Assembly (NCBI RefSeq): GCF_019285775.1
Contig: NZ_CP079105.1
Location: forward strand, 1 to 64,000
Direction of reading: 5' to 3'
Length of the DNA stretch: 64,000 bases
Origin: Skermania piniformis
GTDB lineage: Bacteria; Actinomycetota; Actinomycetes; Mycobacteriales; Mycobacteriaceae
Below are positions 18,646-26,509 of this stretch, piece after piece (within the stretch, counting starts at the first letter, position 1; every line of letters starts with the position of its first letter). The notes beneath the pieces are model-generated. The model did no database searches. It had not been told where the DNA came from and was given only the letters and a program-made list of their open reading frames with translations. The position numbers and the translations under genes are program-made.

Positions 18646-19158
18646 CTAGAACAATCGTCCCGCGCTGATCCGGGCGGGCTCCTCCAAGTCCAGCAGGGCC
18701 CGCTTGCGTCCCAGCCCACCGGCGTAACCGGTCAGCTTCCCCGTCGCCCCCAGTACCCGGTGGCACGGCACGAACACGCACAACGGATTCGCACCCACCG
18801 CCTGCCCGACCCGATACGCGAGCGACCGGTCGCCCAGGCGCTCCGCGACCGCCCCATATGTGGTCGTCTCACCGAACGGTACCTCCGCGACGATGCGCCA
18901 GACGGCGTGCTGGAAGGCGTCGCCGGTGGGAGCGAACGGAAGCGCGAACGCACGGCGAGCACCGGTCAGGTACTCGTGCAACTGCGCCGCCGCCGCGACC
19001 AGCAGTGCATCGTGATCGCCGCCGACCACGCGGCCGAACGTGTGTTGCGCCGGCCGCCGAATGTGGTGCCGGAAGTAGAGCCCGGTGATCGCGTCGCCGG
19101 AAGCGACGATCGTGACCGGACCGAGCGTGGTGTCCACCAGGACATGTCGCGTATCCAT
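18646..19158 (-). CDS. Methylated-DNA--protein-cysteine methyltransferase (second paralogue)
   Basis: A 170-residue O6-alkylguanine-DNA alkyltransferase with active site VFVPCHRVLGATGKLTGY and helix-turn-helix FGETTTYGAVAERLGD. It is clearly divergent from the operonic paralogue, so this is not a recent duplication. The ATG at 19158 is preceded by GGGGAT. It ends 40 bp before the sigma-factor start. Its promoter carries the same GTCTCACG-N16-CGTCTTC motif, so it is predicted to belong to the same regulon. It may also be read through into the sigma operon. Confidence 0.92.
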   Translation of the reverse strand: MDTRHVLVDTTLGPVTIVASGDAITGLYFRHHIRRPAQHTFGRVVGGDHDALLVAAAAQLHEYLTGARRAFALPFAPTGDAFQHAVWRIVAEVPFGETTTYGAVAERLGDRSLAYRVGQAVGANPLCVFVPCHRVLGATGKLTGYAGGLGRKRALLDLEEPARISAGRLF

Positions 19159-19203
19159 CGCTTGATCCCCATCTCTGTGTGTGCTTTGACCTCGCTGTGC
19201 CTT

Positions 19204-19234
19204 GAAGACGCCTGCCGGACGACGAACGTGAGAC
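19204..19234 (-). promoter_or_regulatory. Putative ECF promoter of the second methyltransferase gene
   Basis: Minus strand: GTCTCACG (forward 19227-19234), 16-bp spacer, CGTCTTC (forward 19204-19210). The element ends about 45 bp before the ATG at 19158. It matches the element before the sigma gene in 14 of 15 fixed positions. Confidence 0.65.
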
Positions 19235-19313
19235 GGGCACCGCCGTTGATGTGCACTGCAGTTGGTGTGCACCGCCGGAGGTCGGTCGTCCGGGCCAGGT
19301 GACGAATCTGGAT

Positions 19314-19319
19314 TACGCT
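19314..19319 (+). promoter_or_regulatory. Leaderless -10 element of the PPOX gene
   Basis: TACGCT lies six bases before the GTG at 19326. It supports that start over longer in-frame options. Confidence 0.5.
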
Positions 19320-19325
19320 GGGACC

Positions 19326-19733
19326 GTGCCTGAATCCATCGCCGACGCGAACTACGTGGCCCTCACCACCTACCGGAAGGACGGCACGGCCCGAGCCACG
19401 CCGGTGTGGATCGCGGATCTGGGCGACGGCACCCTCGGGTTCACCACCGCGTCGTCGAGCTACAAGGTGAAGCGACTGGCCCACAACCCGGCGGTGCTGT
19501 TGCAACCGTCGGACAGTCGGGGCAAGCCGAAGGCCGATGCGGCCGTGCTCGCCGGTACCGCGACAGTTCATACCGACGACGCCACGTTCGCCAAGGTTCG
19601 GGACCGGATCAAGCAGAAGTACGGCATCCAGTTCCGGGCGATCGCGCTGTTCGGCAGCATGGCCAAGCTGATCGGCAAAGGCAGCGGTACCGACGCTGCC
19701 GTGGTGGTGACGCTCGACCCGCCGACCGGATAG
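19326..19733 (+). CDS. PPOX-class probable F420-dependent oxidoreductase
   Basis: A 135-residue split-beta-barrel flavin/deazaflavin protein of the pyridoxamine-oxidase-like superfamily. NYVALTTYRKDGTARATPVW and SSSYKVKRLAHNPAV are the usual cofactor-binding elements of the actinobacterial F420-dependent subgroup; cofactor choice is inferred from family resemblance. The GTG start (VPESIADANY) is set by the -10 element six bases upstream. The open frame begins 25 codons earlier, but that part lies in the promoter region. It is monocistronic and divergent from the repair regulon, with 167 bp between them. Confidence 0.82.
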   Translation: MPESIADANYVALTTYRKDGTARATPVWIADLGDGTLGFTTASSSYKVKRLAHNPAVLLQPSDSRGKPKADAAVLAGTATVHTDDATFAKVRDRIKQKYGIQFRAIALFGSMAKLIGKGSGTDAAVVVTLDPPTG

Positions 19734-19750
19734 CGTCCGCCGCCCGCGAA

Positions 19751-20140
19751 TCAGGGCAGGCTTTCGATCGTCAACCCCCGGATGGCGGCGTAGACCCCGC
19801 CGTCGGTGGTGAGCAGCGGCCAGCCGCGGACCAGCGCCGACCACGCGGCCTGGGCCTGGTCGACCGACAGGCTGGTCGTGACGCCGAGCAATCCGGCCTG
19901 TTTGGCGATCACGCCGTCGAGATCATCGACATGGAAGACCTCCATCGTCGGTAACCGATCGAGCACGTGGTGTGCGGACTCGGGTGCGGTTTGCCAGGCG
20001 GCTTGCAGGACGGCGGCCGGGAGCACGATCGTGCCCTGGTCGGCGATGGCGGCACGGACCCGGGCACGGACATAGATGCTGGTGCCCGCGGCGAAGTCGA
20101 CGAGCGCAGGAGCGGCGAAGACGCAGCCTACGTAGATCAC
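19751..20140 (-). CDS. PIN-domain toxin (VapC-like)
   Basis: A 129-residue protein coupled by a 4-nt overlap to an upstream ribbon-helix-helix-type antitoxin. It looks like a PIN-domain ribonuclease: an early Asp in ALVDFAAGTS (Asp15), an all-alpha/beta pattern, and a late SVDQAQAAWSAL...PLLTTDGG region that holds the C-terminal acidic residues. The PIN signature is divergent and the central acidic residue is not obvious, so activity is uncertain. Genetic layout (antitoxin first, overlap, small basic-acidic pair) supports a type II toxin-antitoxin module. Confidence 0.68.
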   Translation of the reverse strand: MIYVGCVFAAPALVDFAAGTSIYVRARVRAAIADQGTIVLPAAVLQAAWQTAPESAHHVLDRLPTMEVFHVDDLDGVIAKQAGLLGVTTSLSVDQAQAAWSALVRGWPLLTTDGGVYAAIRGLTIESLP

Positions 20141-20364
20141 GTGGTGGTGTCGGTGCGCCGCATGCTCGCCACGAGTGCCAGCTCGTCGGGTGAGGCCGGG
20201 CCGAACAGCTCGTCCATCGTGCGCGCGTCGCGGACATAGGCCAGGGCGCGACGCGCGGCCATAGCGAGGAATCCGGAGACCGATTCGGACTCGATGTCAC
20301 CCGAGCCGACCACTTCCTTGATCTCCGCGTGGAGATCGTCGGGGAAGGAGACGTTGAACCGCAT
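20137..20364 (-). CDS. Ribbon-helix-helix antitoxin
   Basis: A 75-residue protein with an N-terminal beta strand and two helices typical of ribbon-helix-helix regulators: MRFNVSFPDDLHAEIKEVV followed by SVSGFLAMAARRAL. The C-terminal tail probably binds the toxin encoded by the overlapping downstream gene. Its ATG is six bases after a TAATCT -10 element that overlaps a 7-bp inverted repeat, so autorepression of a leaderless transcript is likely. Confidence 0.78.
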   Translation of the reverse strand: MRFNVSFPDDLHAEIKEVVGSGDIESESVSGFLAMAARRALAYVRDARTMDELFGPASPDELALVASMRRTDTTT

Positions 20365-20370
20365 GACGCA

Positions 20371-20402
20371 AGATTACACACGTTCACGGGCGATAGTGTG
20401 TA
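20371..20402 (-). promoter_or_regulatory. Promoter and operator of the toxin-antitoxin pair
   Basis: TAATCT on the minus strand (forward 20371-20376) is the -10 hexamer. Perfect inverted repeats TACACAC (20375-20381) and GTGTGTA (20396-20402), 14 bp apart, overlap and extend upstream from it. This is the layout expected for antitoxin autorepression. Confidence 0.6.
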
Positions 20403-20439
20403 TCGATCCGGGTGCAGTGCTCATCCGCCGCGGGCCCGA

Positions 20440-22272
20440 CTATTCGGCGTAGGCCGGTTCCCGGGCCGCTTGCGCCCGGACCAGCTCGGCGTACCGCCCG
20501 TCGCGCCGGATCAGCTCGTCATGGGTGCCCCGCTCGACGATTCGGCCCGCGTCGAGCACCGCGATCAGGTCGGCGTGCCGGACCGTGGACAGCCGGTGGG
20601 CGATGGTCAGCACGGTGCGGCCACGGCCGGCCTCGTCCAGCGCGCGTTGCACCGCGCGTTCGGTGGTGTTGTCCAGGGCCGAGGTGGCCTCGTCCAGGAT
20701 CAGGATCGGCGGGTCGCGCAGGATGGTGCGGGCCAGCGCGATCCGTTGCTGCTCGCCGCCGGAGAAACGGTAGCCGCGGGCGCCGACAACCGTCTCGTAG
20801 CCATCCGGTAGCCCGGCGATCAGATCGTGGATCTGGGCCGCTCGGGCCGCGGCGACGATCTGCTCGTCGGTGGCGTCCGGGCGAGCGACGCGCAGGTTTT
20901 CCCGCACGGTGGTGTGCAGCAGGTAGTTCTCCTGGGTGACCACGCCGACCAGCCGCGTCACGTCGGCGAGCCGCATCGCGCGCAGATCGGTCCCGTCGAT
21001 CCGGACGCTGCCCGAGGTGGGGTCGGCCAGCCGCGACGCGAGCCCGGCCAAGGTGCTCTTCCCGGAGCCGGTGGCCCCGACCAGGGCCACGGTAGCGCCG
21101 GCCGGCACGTCCAGGCTCACCTCGGCCAACGCAGCCTGCGGAGCATCCGGGTATCGGACGGTGACCCGGTCGAACTCCAGGTGTCCGGCGGACGTAGGGC
21201 CCACCGGCACCGGCTGCGCTGGATCGGCGATCTCCACGGGTAGGTCCAGGTACTCGAAGATCCGGCTGAACAGCGCCATCGACGTGATCACCCGGGCGCC
21301 GACATTGAGTACCCCGAGCAACGGCCGGAACAGGGCGTTCTGCAGCGCGGTGAACGCCACCAGGGTGCCGATCGACATTCCGGCCCCGGTGGCCGGCAGG
21401 CCCGCGGCCAGATAGATCGCCGCCGGCACCGCGGCCAGCACGATCGACATCGCGCCCATCCGCCAGCGCCCGGCGAGTTCGGCCTGGAGCTCGAGCCGGG
21501 TCAGCGCCGACGAGGTATCGGTGAATCGTTCGGACAGCGCCGGTCCGGAGCCCAACGTCTTGCCGAGCAGCACCCCGCCGATGGACAGCGACTCCTCGAT
21601 CTGGGTCTGTAGCTCGGCGGTAGCCTGCTGTGCCCGAGCCTGGATCGAGCGGCGCATCCGGGCCACCTGACGGGTCAGCAGGACCGCCGGTGGCAGCACG
21701 ATCAGGCTCAGCAGCGACAGCTTCCAGGACAGTGCGACCATCGCCACCGCGGTCCCGATCACGGTCGTCACATTGGCCGCGATCGAGGTCGCGGTGTCGG
21801 TGACCACCCCGCGCATCGCGTTGATGTCGTTGGTCACCCGGGACTGCACCTCGCCGCTGCGGGTCCGGGTGAAGAAGCCGAGCGGCATCCGTTGCAGGTG
21901 CTCGAACAGCGTCGTGCGCAGCCCGTGCATCACCTGTTGGCCGACGCCGGTCGCGATCCAGGTCTGCACCACCCCGAACAGCTGGGTGACGACGGTGATC
22001 GAAAGCATCGCGGTGACCAGGCCGACGACGGCCCGGACGTCGTGCTGCGGGATCGCGTGGTCGATCAGAGCTCGCAGGATGAACGGGTTGGCCAGGCCGA
22101 TCAGCGACGTGGCGACGATGATCGCCGTCACGCCGGTCAGCGCCCGCCGATGGGGCCGGAACAGGGCCAGGATCCGGGCCGGCGCGACCGGGTGTTCGGC
22201 CAGCTGGGCGAGATCCTGCGGATTCTTTCGGGTCGGCCCGACCGGGCCGGGGCGAAGGTCGAGTGTCGGCAA
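20440..22272 (-). CDS. ABC exporter (fused membrane and ATPase domains)
   Basis: A 610-residue half-transporter that probably works as a homodimer or with a partner not encoded here. The N-terminal half has six predicted membrane segments (for example ALTGVTAIIVATSLIGLA). The C-terminal ATPase has Walker A GATGSGKST, the signature FSGGEQQR and Walker B ILILDEATSAL, then an H-loop in IAHRLST. The TTG at 22272 has AGGAGG five bases upstream; a GTG two codons earlier would overlap that ribosome-binding site. It is divergent from a marR gene across a shared 73-bp region with a palindromic operator, so efflux induced by small molecules is likely. Confidence 0.9.
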   Translation of the reverse strand: MPTLDLRPGPVGPTRKNPQDLAQLAEHPVAPARILALFRPHRRALTGVTAIIVATSLIGLANPFILRALIDHAIPQHDVRAVVGLVTAMLSITVVTQLFGVVQTWIATGVGQQVMHGLRTTLFEHLQRMPLGFFTRTRSGEVQSRVTNDINAMRGVVTDTATSIAANVTTVIGTAVAMVALSWKLSLLSLIVLPPAVLLTRQVARMRRSIQARAQQATAELQTQIEESLSIGGVLLGKTLGSGPALSERFTDTSSALTRLELQAELAGRWRMGAMSIVLAAVPAAIYLAAGLPATGAGMSIGTLVAFTALQNALFRPLLGVLNVGARVITSMALFSRIFEYLDLPVEIADPAQPVPVGPTSAGHLEFDRVTVRYPDAPQAALAEVSLDVPAGATVALVGATGSGKSTLAGLASRLADPTSGSVRIDGTDLRAMRLADVTRLVGVVTQENYLLHTTVRENLRVARPDATDEQIVAAARAAQIHDLIAGLPDGYETVVGARGYRFSGGEQQRIALARTILRDPPILILDEATSALDNTTERAVQRALDEAGRGRTVLTIAHRLSTVRHADLIAVLDAGRIVERGTHDELIRRDGRYAELVRAQAAREPAYAE

Positions 22273-22295
22273 GCGCACCTCCTGGAGGACATTGA

Positions 22296-22308
22296 TGAGG
22301 TTACCTCA
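22296..22308. promoter_or_regulatory. Probable MarR operator between ABC exporter and marR
   Basis: TGAGG-TTA-CCTCA is a perfect 5-bp inverted repeat. An outer TTGA/TCAA pair (22292-22295 and 22315-22318) surrounds it asymmetrically. It lies between the two divergent start codons, where a MarR dimer could repress both. Confidence 0.55.
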
Positions 22309-22333
22309 CCATGAGTCAACCAGACCACCCGGC

Positions 22334-22339
22334 TAGACT
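22334..22339 (+). promoter_or_regulatory. Leaderless -10 element of marR
   Basis: TAGACT lies six bases before the GTG at 22346, predicting a transcript that begins at the start codon. Confidence 0.5.
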
Positions 22340-22345
22340 ATTCCC

Positions 22346-22789
22346 GTGCGGATGCCCGACTCGCCCGACGATGCGAGCCTGCAGCAGTTGGTGATGCGGG
22401 TCGCGCACGAGTCGCGACGCCGCTGGATCGCAGAGCTGGAGCCCTACGGGCTGTCCCCGCACCTGGCCCGGGCGCTCGGGGTGGTCGCGCGCGACGAATC
22501 CGGCGCGGGGCCGCGGCTGTCGGAGCTGGCCGATCGGCTGCACGTCACCCGCCGGTCGGCCACCGAGGTGGTCGACGGGCTCGCCGAACGAGGGCTCGTC
22601 GAGCGCCGGGCCGACCCGGACGATCGGCGCGCCGCGGTGGTCGTGCTCACCGGCGCGGGCCGGGCGCTGTGGGAAACGCTGGAAGCGGCCCGGCTACAAC
22701 GCCACGATGCGGTCTTCGCCGGGCTGACCGACCCCGACCGAGCCGAGTTGCGGCGGATCTTGACCGTGGTGATCGCCGGACTGGGGTAG
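22346..22789 (+). CDS. MarR-family transcriptional regulator
   Basis: A 147-residue winged-helix regulator. The recognition region is LSELADRLHVTRRSATEVVD, and the wing is RADPDDRRAAVVVLTGAG with the family's DxRxx motif. The C-terminal helix forms the dimer. It is transcribed divergently from an ABC exporter and probably represses it and itself through TGAGGTTACCTCA. The GTG at 22346 is favoured by a TAGACT -10 element six bases upstream; an ATG lies two codons later. Confidence 0.88.
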   Translation: MRMPDSPDDASLQQLVMRVAHESRRRWIAELEPYGLSPHLARALGVVARDESGAGPRLSELADRLHVTRRSATEVVDGLAERGLVERRADPDDRRAAVVVLTGAGRALWETLEAARLQRHDAVFAGLTDPDRAELRRILTVVIAGLG

Positions 22790-22815
22790 TCGGGGCCGGT
22801 GCCCGTAACGCGCAA

Positions 22816-23835
22816 TCAGCCGTCCAGGGTGAAGATCGGCTTGTGTCCGGGGTTGTCGCTGGTCAGCACCTCGGGAATCTGTTCCCAGGGGTAGACACCG
22901 CTGGTGACGATCTCGGGGTGGAGCTTTCCGTTCACCACGTTCGCCAGGATCGGCGTCATCGCCGGCCGTGCCTGACCTTTGCCGTTGTGGAAGTGGACGC
23001 CGCGCACATACAGGCTGAGCAGCGGGATCTCGACCGGCGCGAAGTAGATGCCGACCGAGTTGACGTAGCCCTCGGGTCGCACCGAGCCCAAGACCTGGTT
23101 CAGCTTCGCCGGGTCGCAGGTGGTGTCGACCGACAGGTCGTGGTCGGTGTCGTAGCCGTCGCGAAGGTCACGGACCTCGATGCCGAGCTGTTGCGCGACG
23201 GCCATCCGGACCGGGTCGTCGTCGTAGTAGATCGCGTGCCCCGGCGCGAGATGCTGCGCCACATCCGCGACGTAGAGGCCGATCGAACCGGTGCCGCCGA
23301 AGACGCCGATCTTGGGCTCGGCCATGCCGGCCACGGTCGGCATCACCGTTTCCCAGCCGAGCGCGAAGTTGTCGCCGATCGATGCGAGGTGCACCGGATT
23401 GATCGTGTCCGGCAGTTTCAGCAGGTTGTAGTCGGCGAACGGCACCCGGATCAGCTCGGAGAAGGTGCCGCCCCAGTGGCCGTTCACCGGGAGGCCGTAT
23501 TGGGCGTCGCCGTGCCGCAGGCACCGGGCGGGATGGTCACGGCGGCATTCGGCGCAGGTGCCGCAGGCGATATGCCAGGCCACGCCGACCACGTCGCCGA
23601 CCGCGACCCCCGCGCAGTCGGGGCCGACCTCGACGACCTTGCCGACGCACTCGTGTCCGAGCGGGAACGGTCCGAACCCGGAGAACGGCGTCTTGCCGCC
23701 GATCACGTGGTGGTCGAGGTCGCAGGTGGTCGCCGCGATCGGGCGGACCAACGCGTCGGTGGGCTGCACGATGGTCGGGGCGTCGACGTCGTCGAAGCGG
23801 AGTGTGCCCGGGCCGACGAACATGAGTGCTCTCAT
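22816..23835 (-). CDS. Zinc-dependent alcohol dehydrogenase (MDR superfamily)
   Basis: A 339-residue medium-chain dehydrogenase. Catalytic zinc ligands are in ATTCDLDHH and GHECVGKV, the structural-zinc loop shows CGTCAECRRDHPARC with four cysteines, and the nucleotide-binding segment is VFGGTGSIGLYVADVA (a GxGxxG variant). The substrate is not evident. The ATG at 23835 begins MRALMFVGPGTLRFDD; residues further upstream are not conserved. It is divergent from an AraC-family gene with 80 bp between the start codons, so that regulator may control it. Confidence 0.88.
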   Translation of the reverse strand: MRALMFVGPGTLRFDDVDAPTIVQPTDALVRPIAATTCDLDHHVIGGKTPFSGFGPFPLGHECVGKVVEVGPDCAGVAVGDVVGVAWHIACGTCAECRRDHPARCLRHGDAQYGLPVNGHWGGTFSELIRVPFADYNLLKLPDTINPVHLASIGDNFALGWETVMPTVAGMAEPKIGVFGGTGSIGLYVADVAQHLAPGHAIYYDDDPVRMAVAQQLGIEVRDLRDGYDTDHDLSVDTTCDPAKLNQVLGSVRPEGYVNSVGIYFAPVEIPLLSLYVRGVHFHNGKGQARPAMTPILANVVNGKLHPEIVTSGVYPWEQIPEVLTSDNPGHKPIFTLDG

Positions 23836-23915
23836 GACATCGACTCTGGCCGCTACGGGCCCGACGACATTATCTCCGCGCGTCGGGTTCTTATCCACGC
23901 GCGACAATAGTTCGC
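23836..23915. promoter_or_regulatory. Divergent promoter region between alcohol dehydrogenase and araC-type gene
   Basis: For the plus-strand regulator, GACAAT (23903-23908) is seven bases before the GTG, implying a leaderless transcript. For the dehydrogenase, GATAAT on the minus strand (forward 23869-23874) is a good -10. An imperfect dyad ACGCG...CGCGT spans about 23897-23917. Confidence 0.45.
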
Positions 23916-24971
23916 GTGACCTTCGTGCGCTCGGCAACGCTACGTGGTTTCCGCGAGGTCGTCACCGGACTCGGCGGCGACCCGGAGGCCTACCGGATGC
24001 AGGTCGGTCTGCCCGCCGGTTGCCTCGATCAGGACGACATCACCGTGGCGCCCGCGACGGCTGCTGCCCTGGTCGAAACCGCGGCGGCCGACCTGGACTG
24101 CCCCGACTTGGGGCTTCGGATCGCGGCCAAACAGTCGTTGTCGGTTCTCGGACCGCTCGCCGTCGCGCTGACCAACTCCCGGACCCTCGGCGCGGCGCTG
24201 GACTGCCTGACGCGGTACCTGGGCGTGCACAGCCAGGCGGTCAGCCTCACGCTCGGCGAAGACCCGGACCCGACGTCCGGGATCGTCGCGCTCTACTACC
24301 GGCCGGCCGACGAGCACGGTCCGGTACAGACGACCGATCTGGGGCTGGGCTTCGCGCACCGCGTGCTCAGCCAGATCAGCGGCGGCTCCTACGGTCTGCG
24401 CGGCGTGGAGCTGCCGTACACGCCGATCGCCCCGTTGGCGACCTACCGCGAGTTCTTCGGCGCGCCGGTGCAGATCGGTCGTCCGCTGCGCGCCGCGGTG
24501 CTGCGCTTTCCGGCCGCCGTCGCCGAGCGGGAGCTGCGGCGCGGCGACGACACCATCTACCAGCTGGCGATGGCGTACCTCGCTCGCCGGGCGGGCGACC
24601 GGGGCGACGACCTCGTCTCCCGGGTGCGGACTCCGGTGCTCGATTCGCTCGGTGTCGCGCCACCCACCCTCGACGGGGTGGCCGGGCTCATGTTGATGCA
24701 CCCGCGCACGCTGCAGCGGCAGCTGGCCGCAGCGGGTACGACGTTCGGTGCGGTGGTCGACGACGCGCGGCGGGAGAAGGCGTTGCGCCTGCTGCTCGGG
24801 ACCGACCTCACGGTCGGCCAGATCGGTGCGATGGTCGGCTTCGATGTGCAGCCGTCGTTCACGCGAGCCGCCAGGCGGTGGTGGGGGAAGACGCCGACCC
24901 AGATGCGGGCGAAAGCGTCGCCTGGGGATAAAATCTCGTCGTCGCGGGCTAACCGCGCGCCCCACGCCTGA
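23916..24971 (+). CDS. AraC-family transcriptional regulator
   Basis: A 351-residue regulator of the OruR/ArgR-like group: an N-terminal ligand-binding domain (about 1-210, with YRMQVGLP and LGLRIAAKQSLSVLGPL) and a C-terminal AraC DNA-binding domain with two helix-turn-helices (MHPRTLQRQLAAAGTTF and LTVGQIGAMVGFDVQPSFTR by parts). The next gene on the same strand, an EthA-like Baeyer-Villiger monooxygenase, starts 14 bp later, and a dehydrogenase is divergent. It probably controls oxidation of a ketone or alcohol. The GTG start is supported by GACAAT seven bases upstream. Confidence 0.87.
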   Translation: MTFVRSATLRGFREVVTGLGGDPEAYRMQVGLPAGCLDQDDITVAPATAAALVETAAADLDCPDLGLRIAAKQSLSVLGPLAVALTNSRTLGAALDCLTRYLGVHSQAVSLTLGEDPDPTSGIVALYYRPADEHGPVQTTDLGLGFAHRVLSQISGGSYGLRGVELPYTPIAPLATYREFFGAPVQIGRPLRAAVLRFPAAVAERELRRGDDTIYQLAMAYLARRAGDRGDDLVSRVRTPVLDSLGVAPPTLDGVAGLMLMHPRTLQRQLAAAGTTFGAVVDDARREKALRLLLGTDLTVGQIGAMVGFDVQPSFTRAARRWWGKTPTQMRAKASPGDKISSSRANRAPHA

Positions 24972-24985
24972 ACCACAGTCGGAGT

Positions 24986-26509
24986 ATGAGATACCACGTC
25001 CCCGAATACGTCGATGTCCTCGTCATCGGCGCCGGTCTGTCCGGCATCGGCGCCGCCTACCGGCTGCAGACCGAGTGCCCCGATCGGACCTACGTCATCG
25101 TCGAGGCGCGGGAGATGCTCGGCGGCACCTGGGACCTCTTCCGCTACCCGGGGGTGCGGTCCGACTCGGACATGTACACCCTGGGCTATCCGTTCAAGCC
25201 GTGGCGAGCCGCTGAAGCGATCGCGTCCGGACCGGCGATCCTCGACTACATTCGCGAGACCGCCGTCGAGAACGGCATCGACCGGAAGATCGTCTACCGG
25301 ACCCGCGTCACGGCCGCCGACTGGTCCACCGCCGATCGGGTCTGGACGGTGACGCTCGAGCAGGGCGGGACGACCCGCACGGTGCGCGCGGGGTTCCTCT
25401 ATGCCTGCGCCGGCTACTACGACTACGACCACGGGCACGCCCCGGAGTTCCCCGGCGCGGACAGCTTCGCGGGTCGGTTCGTGCATCCGCAGTTCTGGCC
25501 GCAAGACCTCGCCTACGCCGGCAAACGAGTCGTGATCATCGGCAGCGGCGCGACCGCGGTGACCCTTGTTCCGGCGATGGCGTCGGCCGACACGCACGTG
25601 ACCATGCTGCAGCGCAGTCCCACCTGGATCAGCGCGGTTCCGAGCCGGGACCGGCAGGCCGACTGGCTGCGTACCCACCTGCCCGAGCGGATCGCACACC
25701 GCGCGGCGCGGGTCAAGAACGTCGTATTCAACATCGGGTTCCAGCAGTACTGCGAGCGGTTTCCGGACCGCGCCCGCGCGTTCCTGCTCGGTCGAGTGCA
25801 GCGGGTCCTGGGCGCCGAGGCGGTCGAGCAGCACTTCACCCCGGCGTACCGGCCCTGGGAGCAGCGACTCTGCGCGGCGCCGGGTGCCGACATCTTCAAG
25901 GCGATCAAGGCCGGTCACGCCGAGGTGGTCACCGACACGATCGCCGAGATCGTCCCCGCCGGCATCCGGCTCACCTCGGGCCGGGTCCTGGAAGCGGACA
26001 TCATCGTCGGCGCCACCGGGCTCGAGTTGACAACGTTCGGTGGTCTCGCGGTCGGGATCGACGGCCGGCCGGTGAACGTCGCCGACGAGTTCGTCTGGCG
26101 GGGCGCGATGGTCAGCGGCATTCCGAACTTCGCGTTCTGCATCGGCTACAGCCGACTTTCGTGGACGCTGCGCGCCGACCTGTCGTCCCGACTGGTGTGC
26201 AAGGTGTTGAACTGGATGGCCGGGAACGGCATCGACGCCGTCGTGCCGGAGGCGGACAAGCCGATGGCGGCATCCCCGTTGTTCGGGCTGACCTCGGGGT
26301 ATATCCGACGATCGGTCGACGCCTTCCCGAAGCAGGGGTCGCGCGCACCGTGGCAGATGCGGCAGAACTACCTGCTCGATGCGTTCGGCACGCTCCGCAA
26401 CGACTTCGGCCGCACGCTCCGCCCGGTGTCAGGTGTGCCGGCGTCAGGTACTGCAGGCGAAGCCGACATTGCCGAGCACCGAGCAGAGCGTCAGGCCGAA
26501 GTTCCGTGA
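24986..26509 (+). CDS. FAD-dependent Baeyer-Villiger monooxygenase, EthA-like
   Basis: A 507-residue flavoprotein closely resembling Mycobacterium EthA: VLVIGAGLSGIGAAYRLQ (FAD site), GGTWDLFRYPGVRSDSDMYT, GYYDYDHGHAPEFPG, a second Rossmann motif VVIIGSGATAVTLVPAM, and the SGIPNFAFCIGYSRLSWTLRAD region by parts. Such enzymes insert oxygen into ketones and can activate thioamide prodrugs. The ATG is preceded by GGAG. The last roughly 30 residues have no counterpart in EthA and overlap a convergent small gene, so the tail may be non-essential. It is probably co-transcribed with the upstream AraC-type gene. Confidence 0.88.
   Translation: MRYHVPEYVDVLVIGAGLSGIGAAYRLQTECPDRTYVIVEAREMLGGTWDLFRYPGVRSDSDMYTLGYPFKPWRAAEAIASGPAILDYIRETAVENGIDRKIVYRTRVTAADWSTADRVWTVTLEQGGTTRTVRAGFLYACAGYYDYDHGHAPEFPGADSFAGRFVHPQFWPQDLAYAGKRVVIIGSGATAVTLVPAMASADTHVTMLQRSPTWISAVPSRDRQADWLRTHLPERIAHRAARVKNVVFNIGFQQYCERFPDRARAFLLGRVQRVLGAEAVEQHFTPAYRPWEQRLCAAPGADIFKAIKAGHAEVVTDTIAEIVPAGIRLTSGRVLEADIIVGATGLELTTFGGLAVGIDGRPVNVADEFVWRGAMVSGIPNFAFCIGYSRLSWTLRADLSSRLVCKVLNWMAGNGIDAVVPEADKPMAASPLFGLTSGYIRRSVDAFPKQGSRAPWQMRQNYLLDAFGTLRNDFGRTLRPVSGVPASGTAGEADIAEHRAERQAEVP

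Noticed and set aside
18646-19158. The two methyltransferase genes as a recent tandem duplication
   Set aside because: Apart from the PCHRVL region and fold, the proteins differ in length and sequence throughout; they are old paralogues.
24986-26509. Frameshift at the 3' end of the EthA-like gene
   Set aside because: The conserved C-terminal LPKQGSR-like region (FPKQGSRAPW) is in frame; only a non-conserved tail differs, so no break is needed.
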